DNA from: Neoceratodus forsteri
Taxonomy: Eukaryota > Chordata > Ceratodontiformes > Ceratodontidae
Direction: 5' to 3'
Length of the DNA stretch: 64,000 nt
NCBI GenBank assembly: GCA_016271365.2
Contig: CM057453.1
Location: 502,237,001-502,301,000 of the forward strand
Position 1 is the first letter of the stretch. Each line of letters opens with the position of its first letter. The translations under genes were made by a program, and so were the position numbers. Of this stretch, positions 1 to 10,936 are shown piece by piece. Below the pieces are notes generated by a model. It worked only from the letters and a program-made list of their open reading frames with translations, did no database searches and had not been told where the DNA came from.

Positions 1-59
1 AAGCATTTGTCAGAGCTGAATGTTTGCAAGCTGTTGTACTGGGTCATGCATGTACAAAA

Positions 60-905
60 TTTAACTATATATACACCCAAGAGTGACCAGATGAGATGTA
101 ACAAATCATTTGCAATGGGGTCCTGTTTTTACATATGTTTATACTGCATTTACCCAGGATTCAAGATCTCATTTGTAGTGTGGTTCTGCTTTTATAATGT
201 TTTTTTCAAGGCTGCATCATCATAAATGCAACATCTCCTTGTTTGTGGAGTTCGACTGTAGGGTCCTGTTTTTAGTTTTGCTATATAGTTACCCAGGACA
301 ATCCAGCTGGGATAAAATATTTCATTTTCAATGGGGCCCTGCATTGACATTTTTTTTGTACTTCCCAAGGACAGCACAGCTCGGATGCTATCTTGTTTTC
401 AGAGGATTCTGCTTTTCCCAATATACATAGAAACATAAACATAGAAGTTGACGGCAGATAAGGACCGCAAGGCCCATCCAGTCTGCCCATTTCTTTTTCT
501 ACCTTGTAAATGTGCCATCGGCCTTTGCTCTGTCAGTGGCCTATCCATTCATACTCATCTGTATTGCTCCTGTATGCCTATCCCCTGCCTGTTTGAAGCT
601 CTGCTTTTACCAATTTTTATGCATTTATCCAGGAAATCTCGGCTGAAAGGCAAGTTACATTTTCAGTGGGGTCTAGCTTTCATAATGTGTTTTCCCAGTA
701 TAGAGCAGCATAGATACACAGTTCAATGGGGGATCTGCTGTACTGGGGTCCTGCTTTTACATGTTTACTATATACTTACTCAGGACAGAGCACATGAGTA
801 GTTGCAATATCTCATTCTCAGTGGTGTCCTGCTTTTATACATTTTTAGTTAGTATTTACCCGGATTAGGCCAGCTGAGGGGCAACATCTAATTTTCAGTG
901 GGCTC
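60..905. repeat. Degenerate tandem repeat, ~70-90 bp unit
   Basis: A short phrase recurs: an upstream CAGTGGGGTCCTGCTTTTA-like stretch, then TTTACCCAGGA, then a run like GCAACATCTCATTTTC. The TACCCAGG-like anchor falls near 150, 290, 362, 626, 692, 777 and 857. After removing an inserted LINE tail at about 421-597, spacing is mostly 65-90 bp, or twice that. Copies are well diverged. One more unit lies at about 19870-19960, so the family is dispersed. Its origin is unknown; an old satellite or a LINE 5' UTR are both possible. Confidence 0.6.
421..597 (-). mobile_element. CR1-type LINE 3' tail, truncated
   Basis: Read on the plus strand, the segment begins with repeated ACATAGAAACATA and continues with a GACGGCAGATAAGG-like phrase and a CCCATCCAGTCTGCCCA stretch. 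Tails of this form are common at the 3' ends of CR1/L3-type LINEs and point to minus orientation. No coding sequence remains. It interrupts the tandem repeat around it, so it arrived later than that array. Confidence 0.6.
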
Positions 906-906
906 C

Positions 907-1350
907 CACATTTTGACCCCAAAGTTTCAACACAGTCTTTTTTTGACCTGATGCTATGATCAACAAGACAGGTGGAATTTTTTAAATCTCATCCGAAAAG
1001 TGATGTCACACTGCGAGTGTAATAACATGTTTTGGAAGGCATTAGAAAAATGACATCTATCATGTTCATGAGGTGGTGTAACACAAGAATATGCTGAACA
1101 TCAGAGGCCAAAATCTGCAAAAATAAAGCTATGCGTAAACATTGAAACAATTCAATGTTTCTTAACTTAGTTGTTTTTCACATTTTGACCCCAAATTTTT
1201 TTTACATCTTTTCATGACCCCACGTTACGATCAAGATATGTGGAGTTTTTTTAAATCCTGTCTGAAAGGTGATTTCAGAGGGACTGCAAAAACATGTTTC
1301 AAAGGTGATTTGAAAAATGCCACTTGTCATGTTCAGCAGGTGGGGTAAGT
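907..1350. repeat. Two-copy direct repeat, ~270 bp period
   Basis: CACATTTTGACCCCAAA begins at 907 and again at 1179. Both copies continue with ATGACC/CGATCAA-like text, a GTGGA-TTTTTTAAATC stretch, AACATGTTT, and a GTTCA-AGGTGG end near 1064 and 1331. Divergence is clear but order is kept. No coding potential is visible. DNA from 1350 to 2353 is AT-rich and unassigned. Confidence 0.6.
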
Positions 1351-2353
1351 GGTAACAAAAGGGCTATGTGCAAGTATTGCTGCTCTGTTTTCTCTGTATC
1401 AAGCACCTGGAACACTGCTGGGATATCTGCGTTCTGTAACCATGGCACGACTGCAGTAACTACTGGGTACATTTATTTAAAATGATGGTAGTAGTTTATT
1501 ATCAAGGCAGGTCAGCAGTTTTATGCACTGCAGGTTAGTGTTGCTTGACAATGGTGTCAGATCAACAGTTTGATTATATGGTGGCAGGTCAGGATGTGAC
1601 GTAAGTGCTGATGCCTGAGGGTAGTATGTTTAACAATATATCTTCATAAAGGCAGGTCAGCAGTGTAATACTCTGCAGTTTCTGAGGAATCCCAGTAGTT
1701 GGCTTGGTGAAATATAATGTTTTTTCTCTGCATTAACTCCAGCTCTGCCGCTGGTTGTTGAGCCACTGAGGTGATTGGGGTCCAGAAAGCGGTGTTAAGA
1801 TCCCAAAGTCTGTTGCAGAAGTGTGCATTTTCCCCAGATTATTCTGGGGAAGGGATTTGGTTGGTGTCCAGGTGGTGAAAAGAGCATCTACCCTGTATAT
1901 TCCTGCTTACAAGTGACATGGAACGTTTTACAACAGCTGGACTGTATGCGTGCCCTTTATTTAATTCGAGGTAAGGGGTGTGATGCTTGGCCAGCTGGTT
2001 ATGATTATTGTAAGATATTGGTATTATAAATAAATGGTCAGGGTATGAAATGTCAGCCTGAGAGATTTGGCCTTTGAATTACAAGGTCAGCAGCTAAAAC
2101 CACAGGATGTAATTAAAACTGACCAGGGGAACCAGTTAATTAACTAATTTCCTTCCAGTGGGCATAGTACCTTTAACGACAAGCTCAGGCTGTTGAAGTT
2201 GAAACAAAATCTGACATTTATGATGTCAGAAAAGAAAGGGTACTCGGGTTGTTCTTTCAAGTTGAACACCTAAATGACAAATGCTGGGATTGCTAAGTTC
2301 AAAGGAAAAATGGTTGAGTCATTTAGGAAATGTCTTTTTTTTTTTTCTTATGT
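1351..2353. other. Unassigned AT-rich DNA
   Basis: No open frame longer than about 70 codons has a recognisable domain, and no RNA gene is seen. The phrase AAGGCAGGTCAGCAGT occurs near 1505 and 1650, which suggests another decayed local repeat. Confidence 0.4.
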
Positions 2354-2540
2354 CACATTATTTAACATGCCTCTTGGTAGGTCTTGTTTATAATTGTATA
2401 TTCGAAAAGGAGGAGCTAGATGACTCAAGTGGCTATGGTTTTGAGCATTGCTGGAGATGTTTCTCTGCTGACTCATTTTGAGCACCCAGGCCCGTAATAA
2501 AGGTTGGATGTCGGTGCTATGAAGGTTCTTAATTTTATGA

Positions 2541-3060
2541 ACCTGCAGAGGCCAGCAGGCCATTTGGTCTATCTTGTCTGCTCGTATTGTGGGGCACACA
2601 GCTTGAGCTACTATTAATGCCTCCCCCACCTCACATCCTCCCTAAACATTATCCTTGCCTTCCCCCATGCCTATCCCAGCCTCTCCTAAAGCTGACCACT
2701 GTCTTCAACAGGATCAACTCTTCTGTTCTGGCTGCGCTTTCAAAGTGTCCACCACCCACTCTGTGAAGTGCTTCCTAACCTCCCTCTGACCTAAACCTCC
2801 CATCCATCTGCTTAAGGCTGCATCCTTGTGTTATGGTTGCCACTCGCTTAGCATAAAGACTCCTCATCCAGCTTATTTATCCCTCAAGTACTTGAGGTCA
2901 AATCATGTCCTCTGTCTCATCGCTATTGCATCTCTTTAGGGAGTACATGTTCAGTGCCCTCAACCTCTTCTCCTATGCTTTATCCTCATCTTTGTAGCCC
3001 TCTGGACCTTCACCAGAGGGTTAATGTCCTTTTTGAGGTGTGGGTGACAGTGCTGAACCC
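2541..3060 (-). mobile_element. CR1 LINE ORF2 C-terminus and 3' UTR remnant
   Basis: Reverse translation gives decayed pieces of the CR1 ORF2 C-terminus, including a weak SLKR / GRFRSEGGKHF-like run, followed by a 3' UTR ending with the common GACCAAATGGCCTGCTGG phrase. Stops and frameshifts are frequent. The same remnant occurs in copy 2 at about 22668-23095, so it belonged to the unit before duplication and predates the full-length CR1 next door. Confidence 0.65.
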
Positions 3061-3074
3061 ATACCAGGGTCTGA

Positions 3075-3925
3075 AAGTAAGTTTTGCAGTCACTAGTCAG
3101 TAAGGCTATTGACTGGGAAATCGACTAGCCCCACAGACTTTTGTACTAGTTGACCGGTTGTACTTGAAATTTTACCTTCTCCAGGACTCCAGCACAAGCC
3201 TGAAGTTCTGCTAGATAATGGAAATGAAGAGTTTGCATAATGCATTGCATCTAACATTGTTCACTTACTTTTGTTCCCAAAGGCCAGAACAGCTTCCATT
3301 AACCCTAGCATTGCATTCTCTTGCTTACAGTGCCTGCTTCCACTGTTGCTAACCATTACTTACTGTTGTCATGGAACCTCATTTTATTTTAAAATAAGTT
3401 GCACAGGCAGTTGAATAATGAAACACAATAGTGCGTCAAAGTGTTTATTCTGTCATGGGCTAATATTCTAAACAAATATTCAGTCTTTAATGTGATGTGG
3501 AACTTTCATAGCATTACAAGTCACACAAACATCATCCTGCGACAATATCAATTGTAAATGCAACATATTAAGCAATCTGGTGCTGGCTGTTCACGGGTTG
3601 ACTGGTAGGAGTTTCACGGGCAACAGCACTGCACAGGCATCCATGGATTTCAGTTGGCACAGGCATGTCCAGCAGACAGCAGCCATTGTAGACACTGTAA
3701 GAGAACATAAATTTCAGTCATACAGAACTGTTCATTTCATATACTCTCATCGGAGGAGTCTCTAGGGACTTGTGAAAAGCGTTCTCAGAAAAACGGGTTG
3801 AGATACTTTTGTAGCCACTAGCAAACAGGGCTACTGACTGGGAAAACCCACTAGCCCCATAGACATTTCCATTGGCCCAGCTGGTGTACTTACTGAAATG
3901 TTACTTTCTGCAGTACAAAGCCCAC
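3075..3925. repeat. Internal direct repeat of the hAT unit
   Basis: A motif of about 110 bp reading CACTAG-CA-TAAGGCTA-TGACTGGGAAA, then CACTAGCCCCA, then ACTTGAAATTTTAC / CTGAAATGTTAC occurs at about 3085-3185 and 3815-3915. Both copies also occur in the second unit at about 23088-23165 and 23815-23910. The pair may be ends of an older element inserted in the ancestor; its family is not recognised. Confidence 0.5.
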
Positions 3926-4117
3926 AAGGCTAACGTAAAGTTACTAGCCTGATACAGAATCCCTCAGCATTCTGACCTCTGAAAAAGGAATCCTGATTGT
4001 ACCGATTTGTTAAGCCATTGACATTCAAGAAGCATTATAAACCAACATCATACAAACATACGAAATTTGCCAGCAGATAAAGGCCTAGGGGTCTATCAAG
4101 TCTGCTCGAATGTGCAG

Positions 4118-6970
4118 CTAGCACCCCTTATTCTGCAGCTGCCCCTCCCTTCCACCCTTCCCCTTCATTGACCCTCCCCCTTGTCCTGTCCCATCCCCTT
4201 TTGAAGCAGTCCACTGTTCTACTGGATACGACTTCTGCAGGCAACGCATTCCAGCCACCACCCTCTCTGTAAAAAAGTGTTTCCTTATCTCCCTCCTGAA
4301 CCTTCCTCCCTCCAGTCTCATATCATGGCCCCTGGTGTCCCTTCCCTCCCTTACTTTGAACAGCCCCTCTGTACCTGTCTTGTTTATTCCTTTCATGTAC
4401 TTAAAGGTTTCAATGATGTCCCCCATCCCTCCTCTCCTCCAGCGAGTACATGTTCAACTCCCTCAGCCTCCTCTCGTATGATAAGTCCCCCAGCCCCTTG
4501 ATCATCTTTGTTGCCCTGCACTGCACCCTCTCCAGTAACTTAATGTCCCTCTTCCGATACGGGCGCCAGTACTGCACGCAGTACTCCAGGTGCGGTCTCA
4601 CTAATGACCTATACAGTGACAGAATCACCTCCTCCTTCCTCGAAGTTATACCCCTTGCAATAAAACCCAGCATTTTGTTGGCCTTTGCAGCTGCCTTCCT
4701 ATATTGTGCCGAGTTGTTCATTGACCCTGTAATGAGCATCCCCAGATCCTTCTCCTCCTCTGTCTGGGCTAGCTGCACTCCCACCACCTGGTAACTCCTC
4801 CTTGGGTTCTTTATCCCAAAATGCAGCACCTTGCACTTTTTGGCATTAAACCCTAGTTGCCAGGTGTCTGACCAGGTTTCAAGCTTTGCCAGATCATCCT
4901 GCAACCCTTGCCATCCCCCTAGGTCATCCACCACCGCTCCTACCTTGGTATCATCAGCAAACAGACTGATCTTGCTCTTGATGTCCAATGATATGTCTGC
5001 AATGAATATCCCAAACAACACTGGTCCCAACACGAGCTCTGTGGAACACGCTCATTACTACCCTTGGGTGTGAGAGCTCCCCACCCACCACCATCCTCTG
5101 TTGCCTTCCCTGAAGCCAGTTCCCTACCCATCTCACCAGCTTTGCACCCGCCCCTGTGCCTACTAACTTACTTCTCAGCCTTCCATGCGGCACCGAGTCG
5201 AATGCCTTACTGAAGTCCAGATACAGGACATCCACTGCATGGCCCCTGTCCAGTTGCCTAGTTACCCAGTCATAGAATTCCACCAGGTTGGTTTGGCAGG
5301 ATCTGCCCCATATGAAGCCATGCTGTCTGCTGTCCTGTAGTCCTTTGGCCTCCTAGGAAGGCCACCAGCCTCTCCTTCAGGATAGTCTCCATTAGCTTAC
5401 CCACGATGGATGCGAGGCTCACTGGTCTGTAGTTTCCCAGTTCATCCTTGGAGCCACTCTTGTGGAGGGGCACCACATGAGCCATCCTCCAGTCCAGAGG
5501 TACACACCCCGAATGTAGTGAGGCATTAAATAGGTCTGCCAAAGGCCCTGCAAGGACCTCTGCCAGTTCCTTCAGTACCCTGGGGTGGATGCCATCTGGG
5601 CCTGGTGCCTTGTCCACCCTCAGTTTCTTCAAACCCTCCTGAACTCTGCCCTCCATGATTTCCCCATCTGTCACCCCCTCCCACCATTTCTTCCTTTTCT
5701 GCCCCCCTGGGTGTCACCCCCTCTTCTCTTTAGTAAATACTGAGCAGAAGTACTCATTTAGTGCTTCTGCCTTATCACACCCCGCTTCCACCCAACCCCC
5801 CTCCTTCCTAATCCTTACTGTGTGGTCCTTACAGCTCCTTTTCTCCATGGTGTACCTAAAGAAGTCCTTCTCCCCCTTCTTAATGCCTTGTGCCAGCCTG
5901 AGTTCCGTAGATGCCTTGGCTCCCCTTACTGCCCTTGTCACCTCCTTCAATTCCATCAAGTACTCTTCCTTGTCCTCTCCCCTCCCTGTTTTCTTGTACT
6001 TCCTAAAGGCAGCTCTTTTCCTCCTTACCTTTTCCATGACCTCCTTGCTCAACCAGCTCGGTTTCTTAGCCCTAGCCTTCTTGCTCTGGGCCTTGCAGCA
6101 GATTTTGGTTGCCTCCACTATCACCAGCTTTATGAGCTCCCACCTCTGGTTAGTGTCCATACTAGATTGAATTCTTGCCAGGTATCCTTTTACCACTTCT
6201 CCCATCCTCCCAAAGTTGGCCCTCCTGAAGTCCAGCACTCTTGTGCCAGATTCCATTCCTTCCATGCCCATATCCAGTGTGAGCCATACTGAGTGGTGGT
6301 CACTCCCTGACAGCGGTTCCTCCACTGTAAGTTCTCTCACAAAGCCCTCATTTGCAAGCACAAGGTCAAGGGTATTTCCTAACCTGGTTGGTTCACTGAC
6401 CATTTGCAGCAGGAAGCTGTCCTGGAAGGCATCCAGCAGTACCTACTCCCTTCTGTTCCTGGTTGTTGAGGTACTCCAGTCCACTCCTGGCACGTTGAAG
6501 TCCCCCATAATCACCACACTACCCTTCTCACAGGTCCTCCTGATCTGTCCCGCTAGTTCCCTGTCTAACTCCTCCATCTGAGATGGCGGCCTGTACACCA
6601 CTCCCATTCTAAGAATCCTATTCTTGGAATCCTGGATTTGCATCTAAAGTGACTCTGTACTACCCTCCTCCCCTTCCTCCCTTACACACTTCAGTCCTTC
6701 CTTCACATATAGTGCCACACCCCCTCCTTTCCCAATCACCCTGTCCCTATGAAATAACCTGTACCCTGGTACAGACAGGTCCCAGTCATTGTATTGGGTA
6801 GCCCATGTTTTTGTGATGGCTGCAATGTCCACCTCTCCCTCTGCCATGAGCACCTGTAACTCTGCAGTTTTCCTCCCAAGGCTCCTAGCATTAAGGGTAA
6901 CCACCTTCCACCCTTCCCCCCCTCTCCCATTCTGCCCTCCTTTACTAGCATCACCAATAGTACTTGCCAT
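4118..6970 (-). pseudogene. CR1 ORF2: AP endonuclease and reverse transcriptase
   Basis: ORF2 is recognisable end to end but broken into at least six frames. The endonuclease begins with VVTLNARSLG near 6890, followed by a VYRPPS block and the catalytic GDFNVPGVDWS near 6500, then SGSDHHSVW near 6300. The reverse transcriptase shows KAPGPDGIHPRVLKE near 5590, NYRPVSL near 5430, YLDFSKAFDSVPHG near 5200 and the intact catalytic SLFADDTK near 4960. The thumb/C-terminus has YRSLVRPHLEYCVQYW and LERVQCRATKMIKG near 4560. A frame change near 4430 leads into the last segment, ending in a stop at 4118. Endonuclease and polymerase core residues look preserved, so the damage is mostly stops and indels. 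Confidence 0.9.
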
Positions 6971-6986
6971 TTGTCCTTTGCCACTG

Positions 6987-8255
6987 TTATGGGGTAAGCT
7001 CATATGGTTTCCCAACCTGTGGTCTCTGCATGTCTCTTGCCCAACTGCCACCCCCGCTCCTAGCTTCCTTTATGTACTCCTCCATCCTCTGTTTCAACAC
7101 TTTCTTTCCCTCCTCACTCAAGTGTAGTCTGTCCTTGGCATACAGACTACTGTCCTCCCAGGTCCCTCCCCATCCCCCAAACAGCCCATACCCTTTAGCA
7201 CAACACCAGGTTCTTAGCCATCCATTAAATTCCTCTATTCTGAGCTTTCTTGTTGTGCTTGCCTTGGGCGCTGGAAGTATCTCTGAAAAAGTTACTGATC
7301 TTCCTGCCCCCTCACATAATTGTCCTAGTTCCTCAAACCTCCTCTGGACTATATCTACTGTCTAGTCAGCCAGGTCGTTCGTCCCAAGATGTATAAGTAA
7401 ATGAGGCTTGTCCCTACCCCTTCTAGCATATTTCAGAACAGACTGCCCCACCCTTTCCGCTGTCATTCCTGGCATGGCCTCCACCCAAATGTGACTATGC
7501 CTCTCCCCCTTGCTACCCCACCTGACTCCTCTTAGTATTGAGTCCCCCACCACTAAGATTCCACCTCTCTTACTCCCTCCTTGCTTCCATTCATCTCCCT
7601 CTCTCATTTCCAGCTCCTCTTCTCCGTCCTCCTGCACATTATTTCCCCCTTTTGCCCCTGTTGCAATTCTCCCAGCAGAACTTCCCCCCACTCTGGTTTG
7701 GTCCAGGCATTTATCAATTACTCCTCTAATTTCATCATTTCCCACCTCCACCTTCTTCCTCTCTAGCAGTGCAAAACTATTTGCTGAAGACCCTTCACAA
7801 ATGCCTGCTCCCTCTCTCTGCATAGTAACCTGTTCTCTCCTTTCCACTCCATGACTTTTGCCACTTCTTCACCTCCCCTCACAAGTCCCTATCTCCTCCT
7901 TCCATTTGTCTTTTGTCTCCTGACCTGGTTTCCCCAGCAATCGTTCTTCCTGGCCTGGGCCCCTTTGTCTCTGCTTCCCTTCTTCTGATCCTCTCCTCAC
8001 CACTGTTGGCTTAAATCACCCTCCCTCATCTCCCCTTCTTCCTCCCTCCAGTATTGGGCTAAACCCACCCCCAGTCTGCCTTGCTTGTCTTAGTTCCTCC
8101 TGCAGACCTTCAATCTCCCTTCTAAGTTTCTCTATGTGGTTGCACACTAAACATCCTCCCACACTCCAGGCAATTTTTAGAAAGATTGGTGCACCGCAGT
8201 TGTTGCAGCCTACCACCCTACCCATTGCTGTCTTTGCCCACCAGCGACACTCCAC
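6987..8255 (-). pseudogene. CR1 ORF1: zinc-finger and SGNH esterase protein
   Basis: The N-terminal part has paired cysteines (CNNCGAPIF, then CLVC) followed by a short coiled coil (LRREIEGLQEELRQAR), the usual CR1 ORF1 zinc-finger/coiled-coil head. After a stop near 8016 comes a linker, then an SGNH-type esterase domain: ILVVGDSILRG near 7560, HLGTNDLAD near 7375 and DRLHLSEEG near 7130. These match blocks I, III and V, with the catalytic Ser, Asn and His/Asp positions visible. A TAG directly after GTNDLAD splits the domain. In CR1 this esterase is thought to act with the RNA-binding part of ORF1 during retrotransposition. Confidence 0.88.
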
Positions 8256-8750
8256 CCTTCCAGATGCAGGATACCAAACACTCCCCCAAGTCCCCCCTCC
8301 TCCCCCCTCTTTCAGTGCAAAACATTCTTTTCTTAATTTCCCTTAACCCCTTTGTTGTACACATTTAGATAGATTGAGCAACTGCTTTTTATATTCCTAT
8401 CCTTCCTATCCACACGCAAAAAGAGACTTTAAGTAGCTATTGCACATCCTTCTCCAAACTCCTACTCCTCCTTTGCACAATGCAATAGCAATGCAAACAA
8501 GTAACAATGAAAGCACCTAGATTTGCAGTTACTTCTCTTCCACTGAGATAGCAGTCACCTCTTCACTCACTGCTGTTCCTTTTCTGGATCTCTGCTTCTG
8601 CTATGACAGGTGCATATCCTTTGCCCATTTGAGGAAGTGATATCAGAACCCCTGGTATAAAGGAAATCATGAACCAGGGGTGAGTGGGTGAGGGGTTGGG
8701 GGTGGGATCCACCCAAGTCTTGCAGAAACAATCAGGTAGCTGAGGCACCT

Positions 8751-9432
8751 GGTCAGACCATTAGCACCCTTCCCCCACTATGCACTAAATTTTGCAGCTA
8801 GTGAAGCCAGCAAAAATGAATCACAATTCTACTCAAAGCCCCCAAAATAGGTTTGCTACCAAAAGAAACAGGTCTCCAATTCAAACAGCTTCACTAACAA
8901 CACATCAAAATAGGCTTGAAATTAGAAGATATAGGTCTCCAATTCCAAGAAACAGCCCCAGTTAAATCACACCAAATAGGCTTTAAATCAGAAGAAATAG
9001 GCCTCTACAAATGCAGCCTGCTACACAGTGAAACATCAAACAAATGAGCCCACTTATAGCCACCAAACCAGGTTTCAAAATTCCAACAGCCCCAAAACAA
9101 TACCCTGCTAGCCCCTTAGAAGTAGTAAGAAAGAAAAGAAATAACCTTTTACTAAGTAAAATCCACAAGAAACAATGTAAAAACAACAACAAGCTACTGT
9201 ACTGTAACAGATCTGATTCTTTCCCCTTCTAGTTTCTTCTGAGAAGCCAAAGCAACTGACACCACACCTGATTCAGCTCCGCCTCCCTAGCAGAGTGAGA
9301 CTTGGCCAGACTATTAGCACCCTTCCCCCACTATGCACTACATTTTGCAGCTAGTGAAGCCAGCAAAAATGAATCACAATTCTACTCAAAGCCCCCAAAA
9401 TAGGTTTGCTACCAAAAGAAATAGGTTTCCAT
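8751..9432 (-). repeat. CR1 5' UTR direct repeat (tandem promoter-like units)
   Basis: About 130 bp starting GGTCAGACCATTAGCACCC at 8751 recurs at 9304 (GGCCAGACTATTAGCACCC) with few differences, giving a unit of about 553 bp with a second, partial copy at the 5' end of the element. Inside the unit a shorter motif (AAATAGG, then GAAGAAATAGGTCTCCAATTC-like text) repeats about three times between 8845 and 9005. Reiterated 5' UTR units are known in some L1 and CR1 families, where they carry the promoter. Confidence 0.75.
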
Positions 9433-9445
9433 CAGGTCTCCAAAC

Positions 9446-9870
9446 AGGTCATCATATCGTATAACATTGTAAAACTTTGGAATGCAGTTGGTAATAAGGG
9501 CTCCCCATACCACCTGTACATTATAAACTATTAGTAACTGTGTTGCCACCATCTTTTCAAAAAACTTGCTGCTTAATTGGGGCATGGTACCTCCTTTGGA
9601 TTAACTAAGTTAGAGTGCTTACCTAAAATTATAATTATGCTAGCTACCATCACTCACAGTGGCAGCAACAGATTGGGTCGATCCCACTACATCTGGTTTG
9701 CCTTTTCGCATTTCTTGTCAGAAGACAGTCTTGCTTTGTACTAGTTGCGCTATTAATTAGTCTTTTGTTTGCCTTATAAAAGGCAGGGGTCGGCTTTGGT
9801 TACACAGGAGCAATGTTGAATACATGTCTGTCAGAAGCTACACTCACTGAACAATTTGTCCACTACATTA
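9446..9870 (+). mobile_element. Host hAT-unit segment between the two LINEs
   Basis: GTAAAACTTTGGAATGCAGT at about 9470 onward matches copy 2 from about 24057 onward, through GGTAATAAGGGCTCCC, the CTACATCTGGTT phrase and the GGCAGGGGTC block. This shows that the CR1 and L2 landed in one pre-existing unit rather than next to each other by chance. Confidence 0.75.
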
Positions 9871-10751
9871 CACTGAGGTGTCACAGCCCCCCCCCACAGC
9901 CTTTTGTTGTGCAGATTTAGGCACTGTGATGAGCAGGAACACTTGTTCTGCCTCTATTTAATTTATTGCACCTTCCTCTGTCTCTCTCCAGACTGCCATC
10001 CCTGCCTCACAACACCCAGCCTGAAGCGCCGGGGCTTCGCTCCACCAGCGGGCGGTCGGCAGAAACTAGCCAACCCAGGGAACCACGAGGCCAGGAGGGA
10101 CAGCCAGGAAACTCTCGGGAAAGCCGCAGCCAATCGGAAAGTGAGCACTCCTCTAGGCACAGCAGCCAATTGGCTCTCCTGCCCCATTGACTTATACTGA
10201 CTGAGCCTGCATTAGCGAGATCTGTCTGGGACTTGGGAATTTCTTCCCTGCATTCTTGTAAAAATCTCCCAAAAAGAGCTGTCTTCTTATTGCTGCAACT
10301 GTAAAGGGAATCTGTTGATTTGTTGTGTTTTTTGCTGTAATTCCAAATCCTTAGTAACGAAGTAGGCAAGGCAGCTGGACACTTTTCCTTCCTTAAATTG
10401 TGTAAAATTCCTAAAGTGCTGTTTATGCTAAGGTAATTGCAAGGAAACTGTTGATTTACTGTTTTGCTGTGATTACAAATCCTTTTGCATTTGTAAGGTG
10501 GGCAGACACTGAGCGTCACAGCCCCCACAGCCTTTTGTTGTGCAGATTTAGGCACTGTGACGAGCAGGAACACTTGTTCTGCCTTTATTTAATTTATTGC
10601 ACCTTCCTCTGTCTCTCCAGACTGCCATCCCTGCCCCTTGACCCAGCCTGGGCGCGGGCTTCACTCCGCCAGTGGGCGGTCGGGGGAAACTAGCCGACCC
10701 AGGGAACCATGAGGCCGGGAGGGACAGCCAGGAAACTCTCGGGAAAGCTGC
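9871..10751 (+). repeat. L2 5' UTR tandem monomers, ~630 bp period
   Basis: The first unit starts CACTGAGGTGTCACAGCCCC at 9871, the second CACTGAGCGTCACAGCCCCC at about 10508. They match closely for about 245 bp: CTTTTGTTGTGCAGATTTAG sits at 9901 and 10532, and ACTCTCGGGAAAGC at 10111 and 10735. The matched part contains a CpG-rich block (GGGCGGTCGG). Unit 1 also has an internal echo of GAAACTGTTGATTT-like text near 10300 and 10440. The second unit switches to unique sequence near 10752, before the coding region. Confidence 0.85.
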
Positions 10752-10936
10752 AAAATTTTCACCCACCTGCCCTTCCCCCGTCTTGTGTGTTACTTTTATA
10801 GGCATCTTCCCGCCGAAATCTCTTCCCCGCCCTCAGCATTACCCTAAACCAATAAACTGTTCCACCGTCTTGCTGATCCAACTAATCAGCAACTTCACTA
10901 CTCTCCCGGTAGCCAACTAACAATATCTCTCTCACA

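Larger units (their letters stand above)
4053..9445 (-). mobile_element. CR1 LINE, nearly full length
   Basis: A CR1-clade non-LTR retrotransposon lies in minus orientation: 5' UTR about 9445-8260, ORF1 about 8255-6987, ORF2 about 6970-4118, then a 3' UTR and a tail ending TTCGTATGTTTGT. Limits come from comparison with the uninterrupted copy 2 near 24030-24065, where ACCAACGTCAT runs straight into TAGCATTGTAAAAC; here those words are separated by this element. Both reading frames carry stops or frameshifts, so it is a pseudo-element. At about 5.4 kb with a 5' UTR it is unusually complete for CR1, which is normally 5'-truncated. Confidence 0.9.

Noticed and set aside
2354..2380. Left terminal inverted repeat of the hAT unit
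   Set aside because: The sequence at the homology border does not resemble CAGGGGTGTAGCCAG, so the true left end was not identified.
5655..6581. Plus-strand frames opposite CR1 ORF2
   Set aside because: They are shadows of the minus-strand endonuclease and polymerase coding sequence.
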